NCBI RefSeq assembly: GCF_001463745.1
Contig: NZ_BBWJ01000006.1
Location: forward strand, 1-64,000
Length of the DNA stretch: 64,000 nucleotides
Source: Aureimonas sp. AU22
Lineage (GTDB): Bacteria > Pseudomonadota > Alphaproteobacteria > Rhizobiales > Rhizobiaceae
Reading direction: 5' to 3'
In this document: piece after piece, positions 54,714 through 64,000 of the stretch
Layout: each line of letters starts with the position of its first letter
Position numbering within the stretch: the stretch's first letter is position 1
Notes under the pieces: model-generated
What the model was told of the DNA's origin: nothing
The model's database searches: none
The model's input: only the letters and a program-made list of their open reading frames with translations
Program-made: the position numbers and the translations under genes

Positions 54714-55406
54714 ATGGCTAAGATCACCACGTTGGCGGCTGGCACCAAGAGCAACGTCACGCAGCAGCCTGTGGCGGTCGACCTGTCCCGCCCGGTCGGC
54801 GGTTCGCTCAAGCGGGCGGTCGACGTCACCTTGACGATCGGCGCGCTGCTCGTGCTCAGCCCGCTCATGCTCCTCATCATCGTCGCCATGAAGATCAGCG
54901 ACCCCGGTCCGGTCTTCTTCGGCCACAAGCGCGTCGGCTTCGACGGACGTCATTTCCGCTGCTACAAGTTCCGCTCCATGGCGACGAACTCGGCGGAGCT
55001 GCTTCAGCGCCTGCTGCAGAGCGACCCGGCCGCGCGTGCCGAATGGGAGGCGACGCAGAAGCTGCGCGACGATCCTCGCGTCACCCGCCTCGGACGCCTC
55101 CTGCGCGAGACGAGCCTCGACGAACTCCCGCAGCTCTTCAACGTCCTGCGCGGCGAGATGAGCCTGATCGGTCCGCGCCCGATCGTGGACGAGGAGGTGC
55201 ACCGCTACACGCACCGCTTCGAGGCCTACAAGCGCACCCGCCCCGGCGTTACCGGCATGTGGCAGGTCAACGGGCGCTCCAACACGAGCTACGCTTCGCG
55301 CGTGAAGTTCGACACCTACTACGTCCGACACTGGTCGCTGTGGCTCGACATCCAGATCCTGTTCAAGACGGTCAAGGTCGTCATGAACCGCGAAGGCAGC
55401 TGCTGA
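54714..55406 (+). CDS. Undecaprenyl-phosphate sugar phosphotransferase (ExoY/WbaP-type initiating enzyme)
   Basis: A 230-residue bacterial sugar transferase. The membrane re-entrant helix begins after KRAVDV (residues about 34-57), then [20 protein letters not shown], the catalytic [24 protein letters not shown] and [14 protein letters not shown] follow, all family hallmarks. It transfers a sugar phosphate to the lipid carrier to start polymer synthesis; the size and sequence fit ExoY, a galactose-1-phosphate enzyme, but the sugar is not proven. It stands 8 kb from the other polysaccharide genes, followed by a strong terminator. Confidence 0.93.
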   Translation: MAKITTLAAGTKSNVTQQPVAVDLSRPVGGSLKRAVDVTLTIGALLVLSPLMLLIIVAMKISDPGPVFFGHKRVGFDGRHFRCYKFRSMATNSAELLQRLLQSDPAARAEWEATQKLRDDPRVTRLGRLLRETSLDELPQLFNVLRGEMSLIGPRPIVDEEVHRYTHRFEAYKRTRPGVTGMWQVNGRSNTSYASRVKFDTYYVRHWSLWLDIQILFKTVKVVMNREGSC

Positions 55407-55436
55407 GGCATCTGCCCGGCAGGACGAAACGATCAG

Positions 55437-55461
55437 GGAGGGTCTTCGGGCCCTCCTTTTT
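55437..55461 (+). terminator. Rho-independent terminator after the sugar transferase gene
   Basis: GGAGGGTC-TTCG-GGCCCTCC forms an 8-bp stem (one G-T pair) closed by a TTCG tetraloop, followed by TTTTT. It separates the sugar transferase gene from cysQ. Confidence 0.9.
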
Positions 55462-55515
55462 GCGTAGGGGTATCCCCGCTTCCGCCCTGCGCGGCTTCGT
55501 GCGAGGAAGAACGCC

Positions 55516-56367
55516 ATGACGTCCGCTTCCGCCCCCTCGCCCGCCCGCCTCGACCTCGACGCGCTCGTCGACCCCCTCGCCGACCTCGCGATGGAGGCCG
55601 GCGCCTGCATCATGCGTCATTACCGGCCGGACGTCGCCGTCTCCCGAAAGGGCGACGGCTCGCCGGTGACGCAGGCCGATTGCGAGGCCGAAGCGGTGAT
55701 CCTGGCGGGTCTGCGGCGACTGGCGCCCGGCGTGCCCGTGGTTGCGGAAGAGGAGGCCGCGGCCGGCCGCGTGCCGGACGCCTGCCCTCGGTTCTTCCTC
55801 GTCGATCCGCTCGATGGAACGCGCGAGTTCATCACGGGCAACGGCGAGTTCACAGTCAACATCGCCCTCGTCGAGAACGGCGTGCCGGTACTCGGCGTGG
55901 TGTTCGCGCCCGCGATCGGCCGATTGTTCGCGGCTAGCCCGTCCGGAGCATGGCGGAGCGAAGGCGATGGTGAACGCCACGCGATCGGGGTGCGCGCGGC
56001 TCCCGGCGCGCTCACCGTGGTCGGGTCGCGCAGCCATGGATCGCAGGAGACGGAGACCTTCCTCCAGGGCCTCCCCGTCGCGGGCTTCGCCGCCTGCGGA
56101 TCGTCGCTCAAGTTCTGCCTCCTGGCGGCAGGCGAGGCCGATCTCTACCCCCGGTTCGGCCGCACGATGGAGTGGGACACGGCGGCTGGCGATGCGATCC
56201 TGCGGTCGGCCGGCGGTCTCGTGACGACCTGCGACGGCGAGGCGCTCCTCTATGGCAAGCGCGAACAGGAAGGCGACTGCGACTTCGCCAACCCGCATTT
56301 TCTCGCCTTCGGCGATCCCGCCCTCCTGCGGCTCGCCCGCATGGACAGGTCCGTAGCGGCACTCTAA
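55516..56367 (+). CDS. cysQ: 3'(2'),5'-bisphosphate nucleotidase
   Basis: A 283-residue inositol-monophosphatase-fold phosphatase. Metal-site motifs are VTQADCEAE, the VVAEEEAA glutamates, [16 protein letters not shown] and [11 protein letters not shown]. CysQ removes the 3' phosphate of PAP (or PAPS), the by-product of sulfotransferases or PAPS reductase. AGGAAGA precedes ATG 55516. The next gene, 32 bases on, encodes an APS-kinase fusion, so the two enzymes form a PAPS/PAP turnover pair. Confidence 0.95.
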   Translation: MTSASAPSPARLDLDALVDPLADLAMEAGACIMRHYRPDVAVSRKGDGSPVTQADCEAEAVILAGLRRLAPGVPVVAEEEAAAGRVPDACPRFFLVDPLDGTREFITGNGEFTVNIALVENGVPVLGVVFAPAIGRLFAASPSGAWRSEGDGERHAIGVRAAPGALTVVGSRSHGSQETETFLQGLPVAGFAACGSSLKFCLLAAGEADLYPRFGRTMEWDTAAGDAILRSAGGLVTTCDGEALLYGKREQEGDCDFANPHFLAFGDPALLRLARMDRSVAAL

Positions 56368-56399
56368 TCCGGTGGCGTCCGTCCAGGAGGCCGCCATCC

Positions 56400-58070
56400 A
56401 TGTCCCCATCCGAGCCCGACCAGCCCGGCGCGTTGCGTATCCTCGTATGGGGCCGCACCACGGCGCACGGCTCGCCTCTCGTCTCGCGCCTACGGGCAGC
56501 GGACGGCGAGCGGAGCCCCGCGGTGATTGACCTGCGCGGCGAGACGGACAGTGCCGGCTTCGCACTCGCCGCGTCCCGCTGCGATGTCGCGGTGCTGGTC
56601 ACCGATGCACCGGCCGGCGTCGATCAAGATTTGCGGCAGCGGGTCGGGATCGCGCAGTTGTTGGGGCTCCGGCAGCTGATTCTCGCAATCCACACCGAAG
56701 GCGATACCGGCCCCGGAGCCTTCGCCCGGATCGCCGCCGACTTCACTCGCTTCGCTGAGCCGCTCGGCTTCGCCACATGCCTTGCGATCTCGCTTTCCCC
56801 CGATGCCGTCCCGGGGACCGACGATGGCGACGCCTTGCTTCTCTCTCTCCTCGAAGGTGCTCGGATCGCCCCCGAACACGCCGGCATGCCCTTCCGCATG
56901 CCGCTCGACGATGCATCGGAGGGAACCGCGCTCCGGGGAACCGTGGTGTCCGGCCGCGTTCGCCCGGGCGATGCGATCGTGGCGGCGGGATCGGGGCGCG
57001 GCGCGAAGGTTCTCACCGTCAGCACCGCGGGAGCCGAGCGGCCGGAGGCTGTTTCGGGAGAGATGGTCACCCTGCGTGTCGATACGGCGATGGATGCGCT
57101 TGCGGGCGAGGTCCTGGCTTCCGCCGCCGACCGACCGGAGACATGCGACCAGTTCGCCGCGCGCCTCCTGTGGGCGAGCGAGGAACCGCTCCTGCCCGGC
57201 CGCGCCTACCGAATGCAGGTCGGCACGCGGCAGGTTCCCGCCAGCGTCACGCGCATCAAGCATCGGATCGATGCGGCGAATGCCGCGCCGCTTGCCGCCG
57301 GCACGCTCCGGGCCGGGGATACGGGCCAGGTCAACCTGTCGCTTGCCGAAGCGATCGTCTTCGAGCCCTTCGAGCGCAACCGCGCGCTCGGCGCCTTCAC
57401 CCTGTCGGAGCCCCTGTCCGGGCGAACCGTGGCGGCCGGCCGGATCGACTTCGCGCTGCGCCGGGCCGCCAACATCCATCGCCAGGCGATCGACGTGACC
57501 AAGGCGGCGCGGGCGGCCGCCAAGGCGCAGCGCCCTGCGCTCCTGTGGTTCACCGGCCTGTCCGGCTCGGGCAAGTCCACCATCGCCAATCTGGTGGAGA
57601 AGCGCCTCTTCGCGCTCGGTCACCATACCTATCTTCTCGACGGCGACAATGTGCGCCATGGGCTGAACCGGGATCTCGGCTTCACAGCGGAGGATCGTGT
57701 GGAGAACATCCGGCGCGTCGCCGAAACGGCCAAGCTCATGGTGGATGCCGGGCTGATCACGCTCGCGTCGTTCATCTCGCCCTTTCGGGCCGAGCGGCGG
57801 CTGGCGCGCGACCTCCTGGCAGCGGGGGAGTTCATCGAGGTGTTCGTGGATGCGCCGCTCGGCGTCGCCGAGGCGCGGGATCCCAAGGGGCTCTATGCCC
57901 AGGCCCGGGCGGGCCGCATTCCGAACTTCACGGGCATCGACAGCCCCTACGAGGCCCCGGAAGCGCCGGAATTGCACCTGGAGACCGACCGACGGTCGGC
58001 CGAGGCGCTTGCCGACGAGGTCGTCGCCTATCTCGAGCGCGCCGGCTTCCTCGCCCCTGCGAGCGGTTGA
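56400..58070 (+). CDS. Degenerate CysN-like GTPase fused to APS kinase (CysC)
   Basis: A 556-residue CysNC/NodQ-type fusion. Residues about 378-556 are an intact APS kinase: [45 protein letters not shown] and [11 protein letters not shown]. Residues about 165-365 keep the two beta-barrel domains of CysN (FRMPLDDAS, then [16 protein letters not shown]). The first 150 residues align with the CysN GTPase but have lost its motifs: [10 protein letters not shown] replaces GSVDDGKST, DLRGE replaces DTPGH, and IHTEGD replaces the NKMD box. GTP-driven ATP sulfurylase activity is therefore unlikely, and no cysD is present. The intact domain should phosphorylate APS to PAPS. AGGAGG precedes ATG 56400. 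Confidence 0.88.
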   Translation: MSPSEPDQPGALRILVWGRTTAHGSPLVSRLRAADGERSPAVIDLRGETDSAGFALAASRCDVAVLVTDAPAGVDQDLRQRVGIAQLLGLRQLILAIHTEGDTGPGAFARIAADFTRFAEPLGFATCLAISLSPDAVPGTDDGDALLLSLLEGARIAPEHAGMPFRMPLDDASEGTALRGTVVSGRVRPGDAIVAAGSGRGAKVLTVSTAGAERPEAVSGEMVTLRVDTAMDALAGEVLASAADRPETCDQFAARLLWASEEPLLPGRAYRMQVGTRQVPASVTRIKHRIDAANAAPLAAGTLRAGDTGQVNLSLAEAIVFEPFERNRALGAFTLSEPLSGRTVAAGRIDFALRRAANIHRQAIDVTKAARAAAKAQRPALLWFTGLSGSGKSTIANLVEKRLFALGHHTYLLDGDNVRHGLNRDLGFTAEDRVENIRRVAETAKLMVDAGLITLASFISPFRAERRLARDLLAAGEFIEVFVDAPLGVAEARDPKGLYAQARAGRIPNFTGIDSPYEAPEAPELHLETDRRSAEALADEVVAYLERAGFLAPASG

Positions 58071-58077
58071 GCGGCGC

Positions 58078-58260
58078 TCACGCCATCAACGCGAGATTGA
58101 CGACGGTCAGCCAGAGGATCGCCGACAGCGCGAGGCCGACGGCCAGACCGCGCGCCGGGCGCAGGATATCAGGGCATTCCACGTAGGCCCTGGCGGCTGC
58201 CCGCCGCAGAAGGGCGGCGATTTCGAGCGATCCCGTCATGGCAAAGGGCCTCATCTTCAT
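58078..58260 (-). CDS. Mini single-helix membrane protein A
   Basis: A 60-residue protein with a basic N-terminal half and one C-terminal helix (VGLALSAILWLTVVNLALMA). RPARGLAVGLALSAILW is nearly the same as the end of a second mini protein 1.3 kb away, which supports it as real. ATG 58260 is used; ATG 58239 gives a 53-residue form. It lies downstream of trmD on the same strand. Function unknown. Confidence 0.6.
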   Translation of the reverse strand: MKMRPFAMTGSLEIAALLRRAAARAYVECPDILRPARGLAVGLALSAILWLTVVNLALMA

Positions 58261-58314
58261 GTGTTCCGATCCGACCGTAGCCGAACGTCCGATCGCTGTC
58301 GCCTAAACTCGCGT

Positions 58315-59016
58315 TCAGGATTTGGTCACCCGCGCCTTGGCCCAAAGGTCGGGGCGTCGGTCCGCGGTGAGCCGCTCGGCTTCCTCCCGGCGCCAGCGCT
58401 CCACCGCGCCGTGATGGCCCGACAGGAGCACAGGGGGAATCTCGCGTCCCTCCCAGACGGTCGGACGCGTATAGTGCGGGTGCTCGAGAAGGCCGTTCTC
58501 GAAGCTTTCCGTCTGCCCCGACTGCGCGTTGCCCATGACGCCGGGCAGAAGACGCACGACGGCGTCGAGAAGCACGAGGGCCGCCATTTCGCCGCCCGAC
58601 AGGATGTAGTCGCCGATCGAAACCTCTTCGAGCCGCCGCGCCTCGATCACGCGTTCGTCCACTCCCTCGAACCGACCGCAGACGAGAAGGACGCCCGGTC
58701 CAGCGGCGAGGTCACGCACTTGGGCTTGATCGAGCGGGCGGCCGCGCGGGCTCAGAAGCAGGCGCGGACGCCCGTCGTCCGGCGCGCTCGCCGCATCGAT
58801 CGCCTCGGCAAGGACATCCGGCCTCAGCACCATGCCCGGCGAGCCGCCGGCCGGCGTGTCGTCCACGGTGCGATGACGACCGATCCCGTGGTCGCGGATC
58901 TGGCGCGCCTCGAGGCTCCAGTCGCCGCGCTCCAGAGCGCGGCCGGCGAGGGACACCCCGAGCGGACCGGGAAACATCTCGGGATAAAGGGTCAGCACGC
59001 TGGCGCGGAACGGCAT
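58315..59016 (-). CDS. trmD: tRNA (guanine37-N1)-methyltransferase
   Basis: A 233-residue SPOUT-class enzyme that methylates G37 of tRNAs for Leu, Pro and Arg using SAM. Knot and active-site motifs are [29 protein letters not shown] and [26 protein letters not shown] and EHPHYTRP are also conserved. Usually trmD sits in rpsP-rimM-trmD-rplS; none of these partners is adjacent here. It is 16 bases after the small monooxygenase gene. Confidence 0.96.
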   Translation of the reverse strand: MPFRASVLTLYPEMFPGPLGVSLAGRALERGDWSLEARQIRDHGIGRHRTVDDTPAGGSPGMVLRPDVLAEAIDAASAPDDGRPRLLLSPRGRPLDQAQVRDLAAGPGVLLVCGRFEGVDERVIEARRLEEVSIGDYILSGGEMAALVLLDAVVRLLPGVMGNAQSGQTESFENGLLEHPHYTRPTVWEGREIPPVLLSGHHGAVERWRREEAERLTADRRPDLWAKARVTKS

Positions 59017-59032
59017 CCGGCAGGCCTTCCCG

Positions 59033-59335
59033 TCAGGCGAAGGGTTCGACCGAAGCGGTCTCGACGAGCTTGAGGTCCAGGCCCTGGACCTCGACGGTCT
59101 TCAGGGCGTCGCGCCAGACGGTCATGTGCGGCGCACGGCCATGGGCGTCCAGCGCCTCGCGGCTTTCCCATTCCTCGTAGATGCGGATCAGGCCGGGCTC
59201 ACGCAGATCCTCGGCGAAGGCGTAGACGATGCAGCCGGCCTCGGCATTGGTCGCCGTCACGGTGGCGCGCGCCACCTCGCGCACGGCGGCCAGCCCTTCG
59301 GGCGTCAGTCTCAAGGTTCCGGCAACGACGATCAT
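59033..59335 (-). CDS. ABM-domain putative quinol monooxygenase
   Basis: A 100-residue dimeric-barrel protein of the antibiotic-biosynthesis-monooxygenase family (YgiN-like). [32 protein letters not shown] and [18 protein letters not shown] are the recognised family segments. ATG 59335 has AAGGGA nine bases before it; ATG 59344 is an alternative. It lies just upstream of trmD on the same strand, but a functional link is doubtful. Confidence 0.89.
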   Translation of the reverse strand: MIVVAGTLRLTPEGLAAVREVARATVTATNAEAGCIVYAFAEDLREPGLIRIYEEWESREALDAHGRAPHMTVWRDALKTVEVQGLDLKLVETASVEPFA

Positions 59336-59445
59336 TTGGCCCATCCCTTTTCCGGTCGAGGCTAAACTGCCTTCGGACCGTGCGGGTCTGGCCTATCGCG
59401 GCGGCAACGCCGGCGCAACGCCCGGCCTGGCCGGAACGATCGGTG

Positions 59446-59601
59446 TCAGCGCAGGAAAAACGCGCCGATGCTGGTCCAGAGCAGGGCGGACAGGCCGAGC
59501 CCGACCATGATGCCGCGTGCGGGATTGGTCGCATCCTGCTCACGGGACGTGGTGCGTGCGCGGCGGCGGGACGAGCGGGCGGGAATGGCGGTGACGGTCA
59601 T
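59446..59601 (-). CDS. Mini single-helix membrane protein B
   Basis: A 51-residue protein with an Arg-rich N-terminal half (ARSSRRRARTTSREQ) and a C-terminal helix (MVGLGLSALLWTSIGAFFLR). NPARGIMVGLGLSALLW is shared with the mini protein at 58.1 kb. ATG 59601 is chosen; ATG 59634 is possible. It stands alone, 110 bases before the monooxygenase gene. Function unknown. Confidence 0.62.
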   Translation of the reverse strand: MTVTAIPARSSRRRARTTSREQDATNPARGIMVGLGLSALLWTSIGAFFLR

Positions 59602-59725
59602 GGCAGGTTCCCCGGTCGGATCTGCCGGGATCATGCGAGGGGTGCCCTAAGGATCCCCGAGGGGATTCCTTCGAATTCGAACGAACCCGCATTTTTCCGC
59701 CGGGGGGGAGCGATAAGCCTCGCCG

Positions 59726-60316
59726 TCAGCCGCCATCCGGCGCCATCGCGCCGAACCAGGCCAGCATGCGGGCGCGCCCCGCCGCCGACCAGAGCCCGTC
59801 CAGCTCCGGCCGGTCCCGTCCGCAGCGAAACAGCGGCGCGCGCCGGTCGGCGAACGCGGCGGCACGGTCGGGCGCCGAGCCCGACGGGCCGCCGGTATCC
59901 TCCACCGCGCCCACGAGGCACCCGGGTTCGTTGCCGCGCGCCGGCTTGAGAGCGAGAAGGACGTCCGCAGCGCCACCGGCGGCATCGGGAAAGCGATAGC
60001 GCAGGAGGGCGGCGACCGGTCGGTCGCCAAGGATGCGCCAGACCACGGAGCGACCGAGCCGGCCGCCGTCCGGGGGCGCCGGCAGAAAACCCTCGGGGCG
60101 CGCAAGCGCCAGTTCGCGCGCGTCCTCGGTTCCGCGAAGGAACACGTCGGTTCCCACAAGCCCGGCACAGCGCAGGACACCCTCGCCGCCGGCGCTCGCG
60201 TCCACGGGCCGGCAGAGGCTCGGCAGGAGCGGCGAGACCGCTCCCGTCGTCTCGGAAGCGGGCGGCGGGGCGGCGGGAGCCGAGAGCACGGCCAGAACCA
60301 GGAGAAAGGGATGCAT
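59726..60316 (-). CDS. Exported protein of unknown function
   Basis: A 196-residue protein with a short signal peptide (MHPFLLVLAVLSAPAA). The mature part has four cysteines (LPSLCRPVD, VLRCAGLV, NEPGCLVG, PLFRCGRDR), which could form two disulfides in the periplasm, and VGTDVFLRGTEDARELALAR. No family is recognised. It lies 36 bases after the PhzF-like gene on the same strand and may share its transcript. Confidence 0.68.
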   Translation of the reverse strand: MHPFLLVLAVLSAPAAPPPASETTGAVSPLLPSLCRPVDASAGGEGVLRCAGLVGTDVFLRGTEDARELALARPEGFLPAPPDGGRLGRSVVWRILGDRPVAALLRYRFPDAAGGAADVLLALKPARGNEPGCLVGAVEDTGGPSGSAPDRAAAFADRRAPLFRCGRDRPELDGLWSAAGRARMLAWFGAMAPDGG

Positions 60317-60352
60317 CGGCGGTCCTCCGAAAGCCGGGTGCGGGCCTTGCGG

Positions 60353-61189
60353 CTACAGGGTGAGCGTTCCCTCGATCAGGATCGTCACGGCGCCGCCGAT
60401 CAGGACGCGGCCTTCGCCGGCGGCCCGCACATGGACCCGTCCGAGCCGACCGATGGCCGTCCCCTGCGCCGCGACATAGGCCGAGGCCATGCGGCCTTCG
60501 CTTTCCATCCAGCGCGCCAGAGCGGCGTTGAGGGAGCCGGTGATGGGATCTTCCTTGAGGCTGTCGGAAATCGCCAGCATGCGCACCTCGACATCGGCCT
60601 CGCCGCCCGGCGCGTGGGGACCGATCAAGCCGATCCGTCGCTCGGGGGCAAAGCTCGCGCCGCGCGGATCGACGGCGAGCACCGCTGCCGCGCTTCGCAG
60701 TTCGATCGCATCCCATGTCGGACCGTTGTCGAGCCGGGCCGCGCGCACGACGTCGGCCGGGTCGATCCGCAGCGCCGACAGGGTCTCGGCAAGGCGATCG
60801 GGCTCCATAGGCGCGATGCGGGTCTGCGGCGCCACGAAGGCGGGAAGTGGACCGCTCCTGTCGATCTCGACGATCCCGATCGCGCATTCCTGGCGCACCG
60901 TGGACGCGTCCTGCGGAACACCGCCCGCATGAAGCCAGGCCGCGCAGCTACCCAGCGTCGGATGGCCGGCGAAGGGCAGCTCGCCCGCGGTGGTGAAGAT
61001 GCGCACCCGGTAGTCGGCGGCGGGGTCGCTCGGCGGCAGCAGAAACGTCGTCTCGGCCAGGTTCGTCCATGTGGCGAAGCGCTGCATCGCCGCATCGTCC
61101 AGTCCCTTGCCGTCGAGAACGACCGCAAGCCCGTTGCCGCGCGTCGGCACGTCCGAGAACACGTCGCACTGGATGAACCGTCTACGCAT
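60353..61189 (-). CDS. PhzF-family isomerase
   Basis: A 278-residue enzyme of the PhzF/YddE family (diaminopimelate-epimerase fold). The opening FIQCDVFSDVPTRGNGLAVV, ETTFLLPPSDPAADYRVRIF and GELPFAGHPTLGSC match the family, including the conserved acidic residue near 45. PhzF isomerises a phenazine precursor; homologues outside phenazine clusters have unknown substrates, as here. Full length. Confidence 0.92.
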   Translation of the reverse strand: MRRRFIQCDVFSDVPTRGNGLAVVLDGKGLDDAAMQRFATWTNLAETTFLLPPSDPAADYRVRIFTTAGELPFAGHPTLGSCAAWLHAGGVPQDASTVRQECAIGIVEIDRSGPLPAFVAPQTRIAPMEPDRLAETLSALRIDPADVVRAARLDNGPTWDAIELRSAAAVLAVDPRGASFAPERRIGLIGPHAPGGEADVEVRMLAISDSLKEDPITGSLNAALARWMESEGRMASAYVAAQGTAIGRLGRVHVRAAGEGRVLIGGAVTILIEGTLTL

Positions 61190-61334
61190 CGCTGCACTCC
61201 CCTGTCGCCGCCAGGTTTATGCGCCGCCGGCCGGATCGCGTCCAGCCGAACCGTTGCCCCGAGCTTCGCCTCGTCAGGCGCTGCAAAGCCGCGGCCATCA
61301 CGCGTCCGTCATCGTAAGACAGTCAGAGTATTAA

Positions 61335-63308
<1,974 letters not shown>

Positions 63309-63326
63309 GGCGTTCGTCCGCCAGCT

Positions 63327-63773
63327 CTATTGCGAGCGGGGCGGGCGCGGCGTCGGGCGCCAGTCGGGCGGCGCCATCTCGAAACTCTCGAAGCGAAAGC
63401 CCGGTGCGACCGTGCAGGTGACGAGCGTCCATTCGCCGAGGCTCGTCGCCGTCTGCCACCACCCGGCCGGCACGGTGAACTGCGGGACCTCGCCGGTCAG
63501 GACCCCGACGCCGAGACGCTGGGCCGACGCGTCATGGCCGTTCGGCGAAACGGTGATCACGAGCGGCGCCCCGGCGTGCCAGGCCCAGGTCTCGGCGGCA
63601 TCCGTGACACGGTGCCATTTGGAGGTCTCGCCGAGGTCGAGGAGGTAGTAGATCGCGGTGGAGCGGGGCCGGCCGGTTTCGTCCACCGCGGTGTCGCGGA
63701 AGGTCTCGCGATACCAGCCGCCTTCGGGATGCGGTGCCAGCTTCAGGGCCGCGATGACGTCGTGCGATCTCAA
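63327..63773 (-). CDS. Cupin protein, DUF985 family
   Basis: A 148-residue cupin. HPEGGWYRETFRD, TAIYYLLDLGETSKWHRV and VPAGWWQTATSLGEWTLVTC are family signatures (YML079-like). The start is TTG 63773, overlapping the stop of the gloB-like gene, so translation is coupled. The ligand of this family is unknown. Confidence 0.9.
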   Translation of the reverse strand: MRSHDVIAALKLAPHPEGGWYRETFRDTAVDETGRPRSTAIYYLLDLGETSKWHRVTDAAETWAWHAGAPLVITVSPNGHDASAQRLGVGVLTGEVPQFTVPAGWWQTATSLGEWTLVTCTVAPGFRFESFEMAPPDWRPTPRPPRSQ

Positions 63774-64000
63774 TAGCCGTTCCTCTTCTCGCGCAGCGCC
63801 GCGAAGACGGCGACCGGATCCTGTCCGGTCCTGTCGAAAGCCGCCTGGAGTTCGGGATCGTCCGCCCGCAGGAACGGGTTGGTCCGTTTCTCGCGACCGA
63901 GTTCGACGGGCAGCGTCGCCTCCCCTCGCACGCGCAGCCCCTCCACCTCCTTGACCCGCTCCTGCAAGAGGAGGTTGCCGGGATCGACATCGAGCGCGAA
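63770..64000 (-). CDS. gloB: Hydroxyacylglutathione hydrolase, C-terminal part
   Basis: The last 76 codons of glyoxalase II; the gene begins beyond the right edge. FALDVDPGNLLLQERV, GREKRTNPFLRADDPELQ and the FAALREKRNGY end are the C-terminal glutathione-binding helices of GloB. The enzyme hydrolyses S-lactoylglutathione to lactate and glutathione. Confidence 0.88.
   Translation of the reverse strand, partial: FALDVDPGNLLLQERVKEVEGLRVRGEATLPVELGREKRTNPFLRADDPELQAAFDRTGQDPVAVFAALREKRNGY

Overview
The window is GC-rich, densely packed chromosomal DNA from an alphaproteobacterium, most likely a Hyphomicrobiales (Rhizobiales) member; an Aurantimonadaceae-like genus is a guess. The evidence is a PdhS/PleC-type multi-PAS kinase with a CtrA-like box upstream, a phasin, a heme oxygenase-bacteriophytochrome pair ending in an HWE kinase, an Entner-Doudoroff operon, rhizobial-type ABC transporters, and a tRNA-His with A73 and no encoded G-1. 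I see no rRNA, prophage, insertion sequence, CRISPR array or replication origin. Strong codon bias produces very long antisense shadow frames, which are left out.

Layout. 1-6.3 kb: the start of an Rrf2 regulator, then a leftward sugar operon (TIM-barrel isomerase, Gfo/Idh/MocA dehydrogenase, and a ribose-type ABC importer). 6.6-9.3 kb: a secreted PVPG-repeat protein, a YadG/YadH-type ABC-2 exporter and tRNA-His. 9.4-13.1 kb: phasin and the PdhS-like kinase. 13.3-16.3 kb: a ferric-iron importer behind an Irr-box-like dyad, with no ATPase gene beside it. 16.4-19.6 kb: an AsmA-like protein and an unknown exported protein. 19.7-28.3 kb: polyamine import (potFABC order) plus a GNAT enzyme, an Asp/Asn beta-hydroxylase-like protein, and PuuA/PuuB-like gamma-glutamylation enzymes. 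28.3-31.5 kb: heme oxygenase and bacteriophytochrome. 31.6-35.7 kb: zwf-pgl-edd behind a 14-bp palindrome. 35.8-46.5 kb: a surface polysaccharide locus (PglF/WbpM-type epimerase/dehydratase, Wzz-like protein, Tat-exported GH10, Wzx-like flippase, four glycosyltransferase-type proteins). 46.6-54.4 kb: Hsp70-like protein, GlcG/HbpS protein, siroheme synthase, a small kinase, an AEC carrier, and mmsA divergent from a LysR regulator. 54.7-58.1 kb: an ExoY-type sugar transferase, CysQ, and a CysN-CysC fusion whose GTPase half has lost its nucleotide-binding motifs. 58-64 kb: trmD, a small monooxygenase, two related mini membrane proteins, PhzF, a chemoreceptor, a cupin and the end of gloB.

Several modules look cooperative. 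Heme oxygenase would supply biliverdin to the translationally coupled phytochrome. Polyamines imported by PotFABC would feed PuuA and PuuB. The initiating sugar transferase at 54.7 kb would start lipid-linked repeat units that the 36-46 kb enzymes extend and export. CysQ and the APS-kinase fusion together form a PAPS/PAP cycle.

The most unusual items are the decayed CysN half fused to an intact APS kinase, the paired mini membrane proteins flanking trmD, a 24-bp tandem repeat that copies the mmsA stop codon, and the 26-bp gap between divergent start codons of the GH10 enzyme and the flippase.
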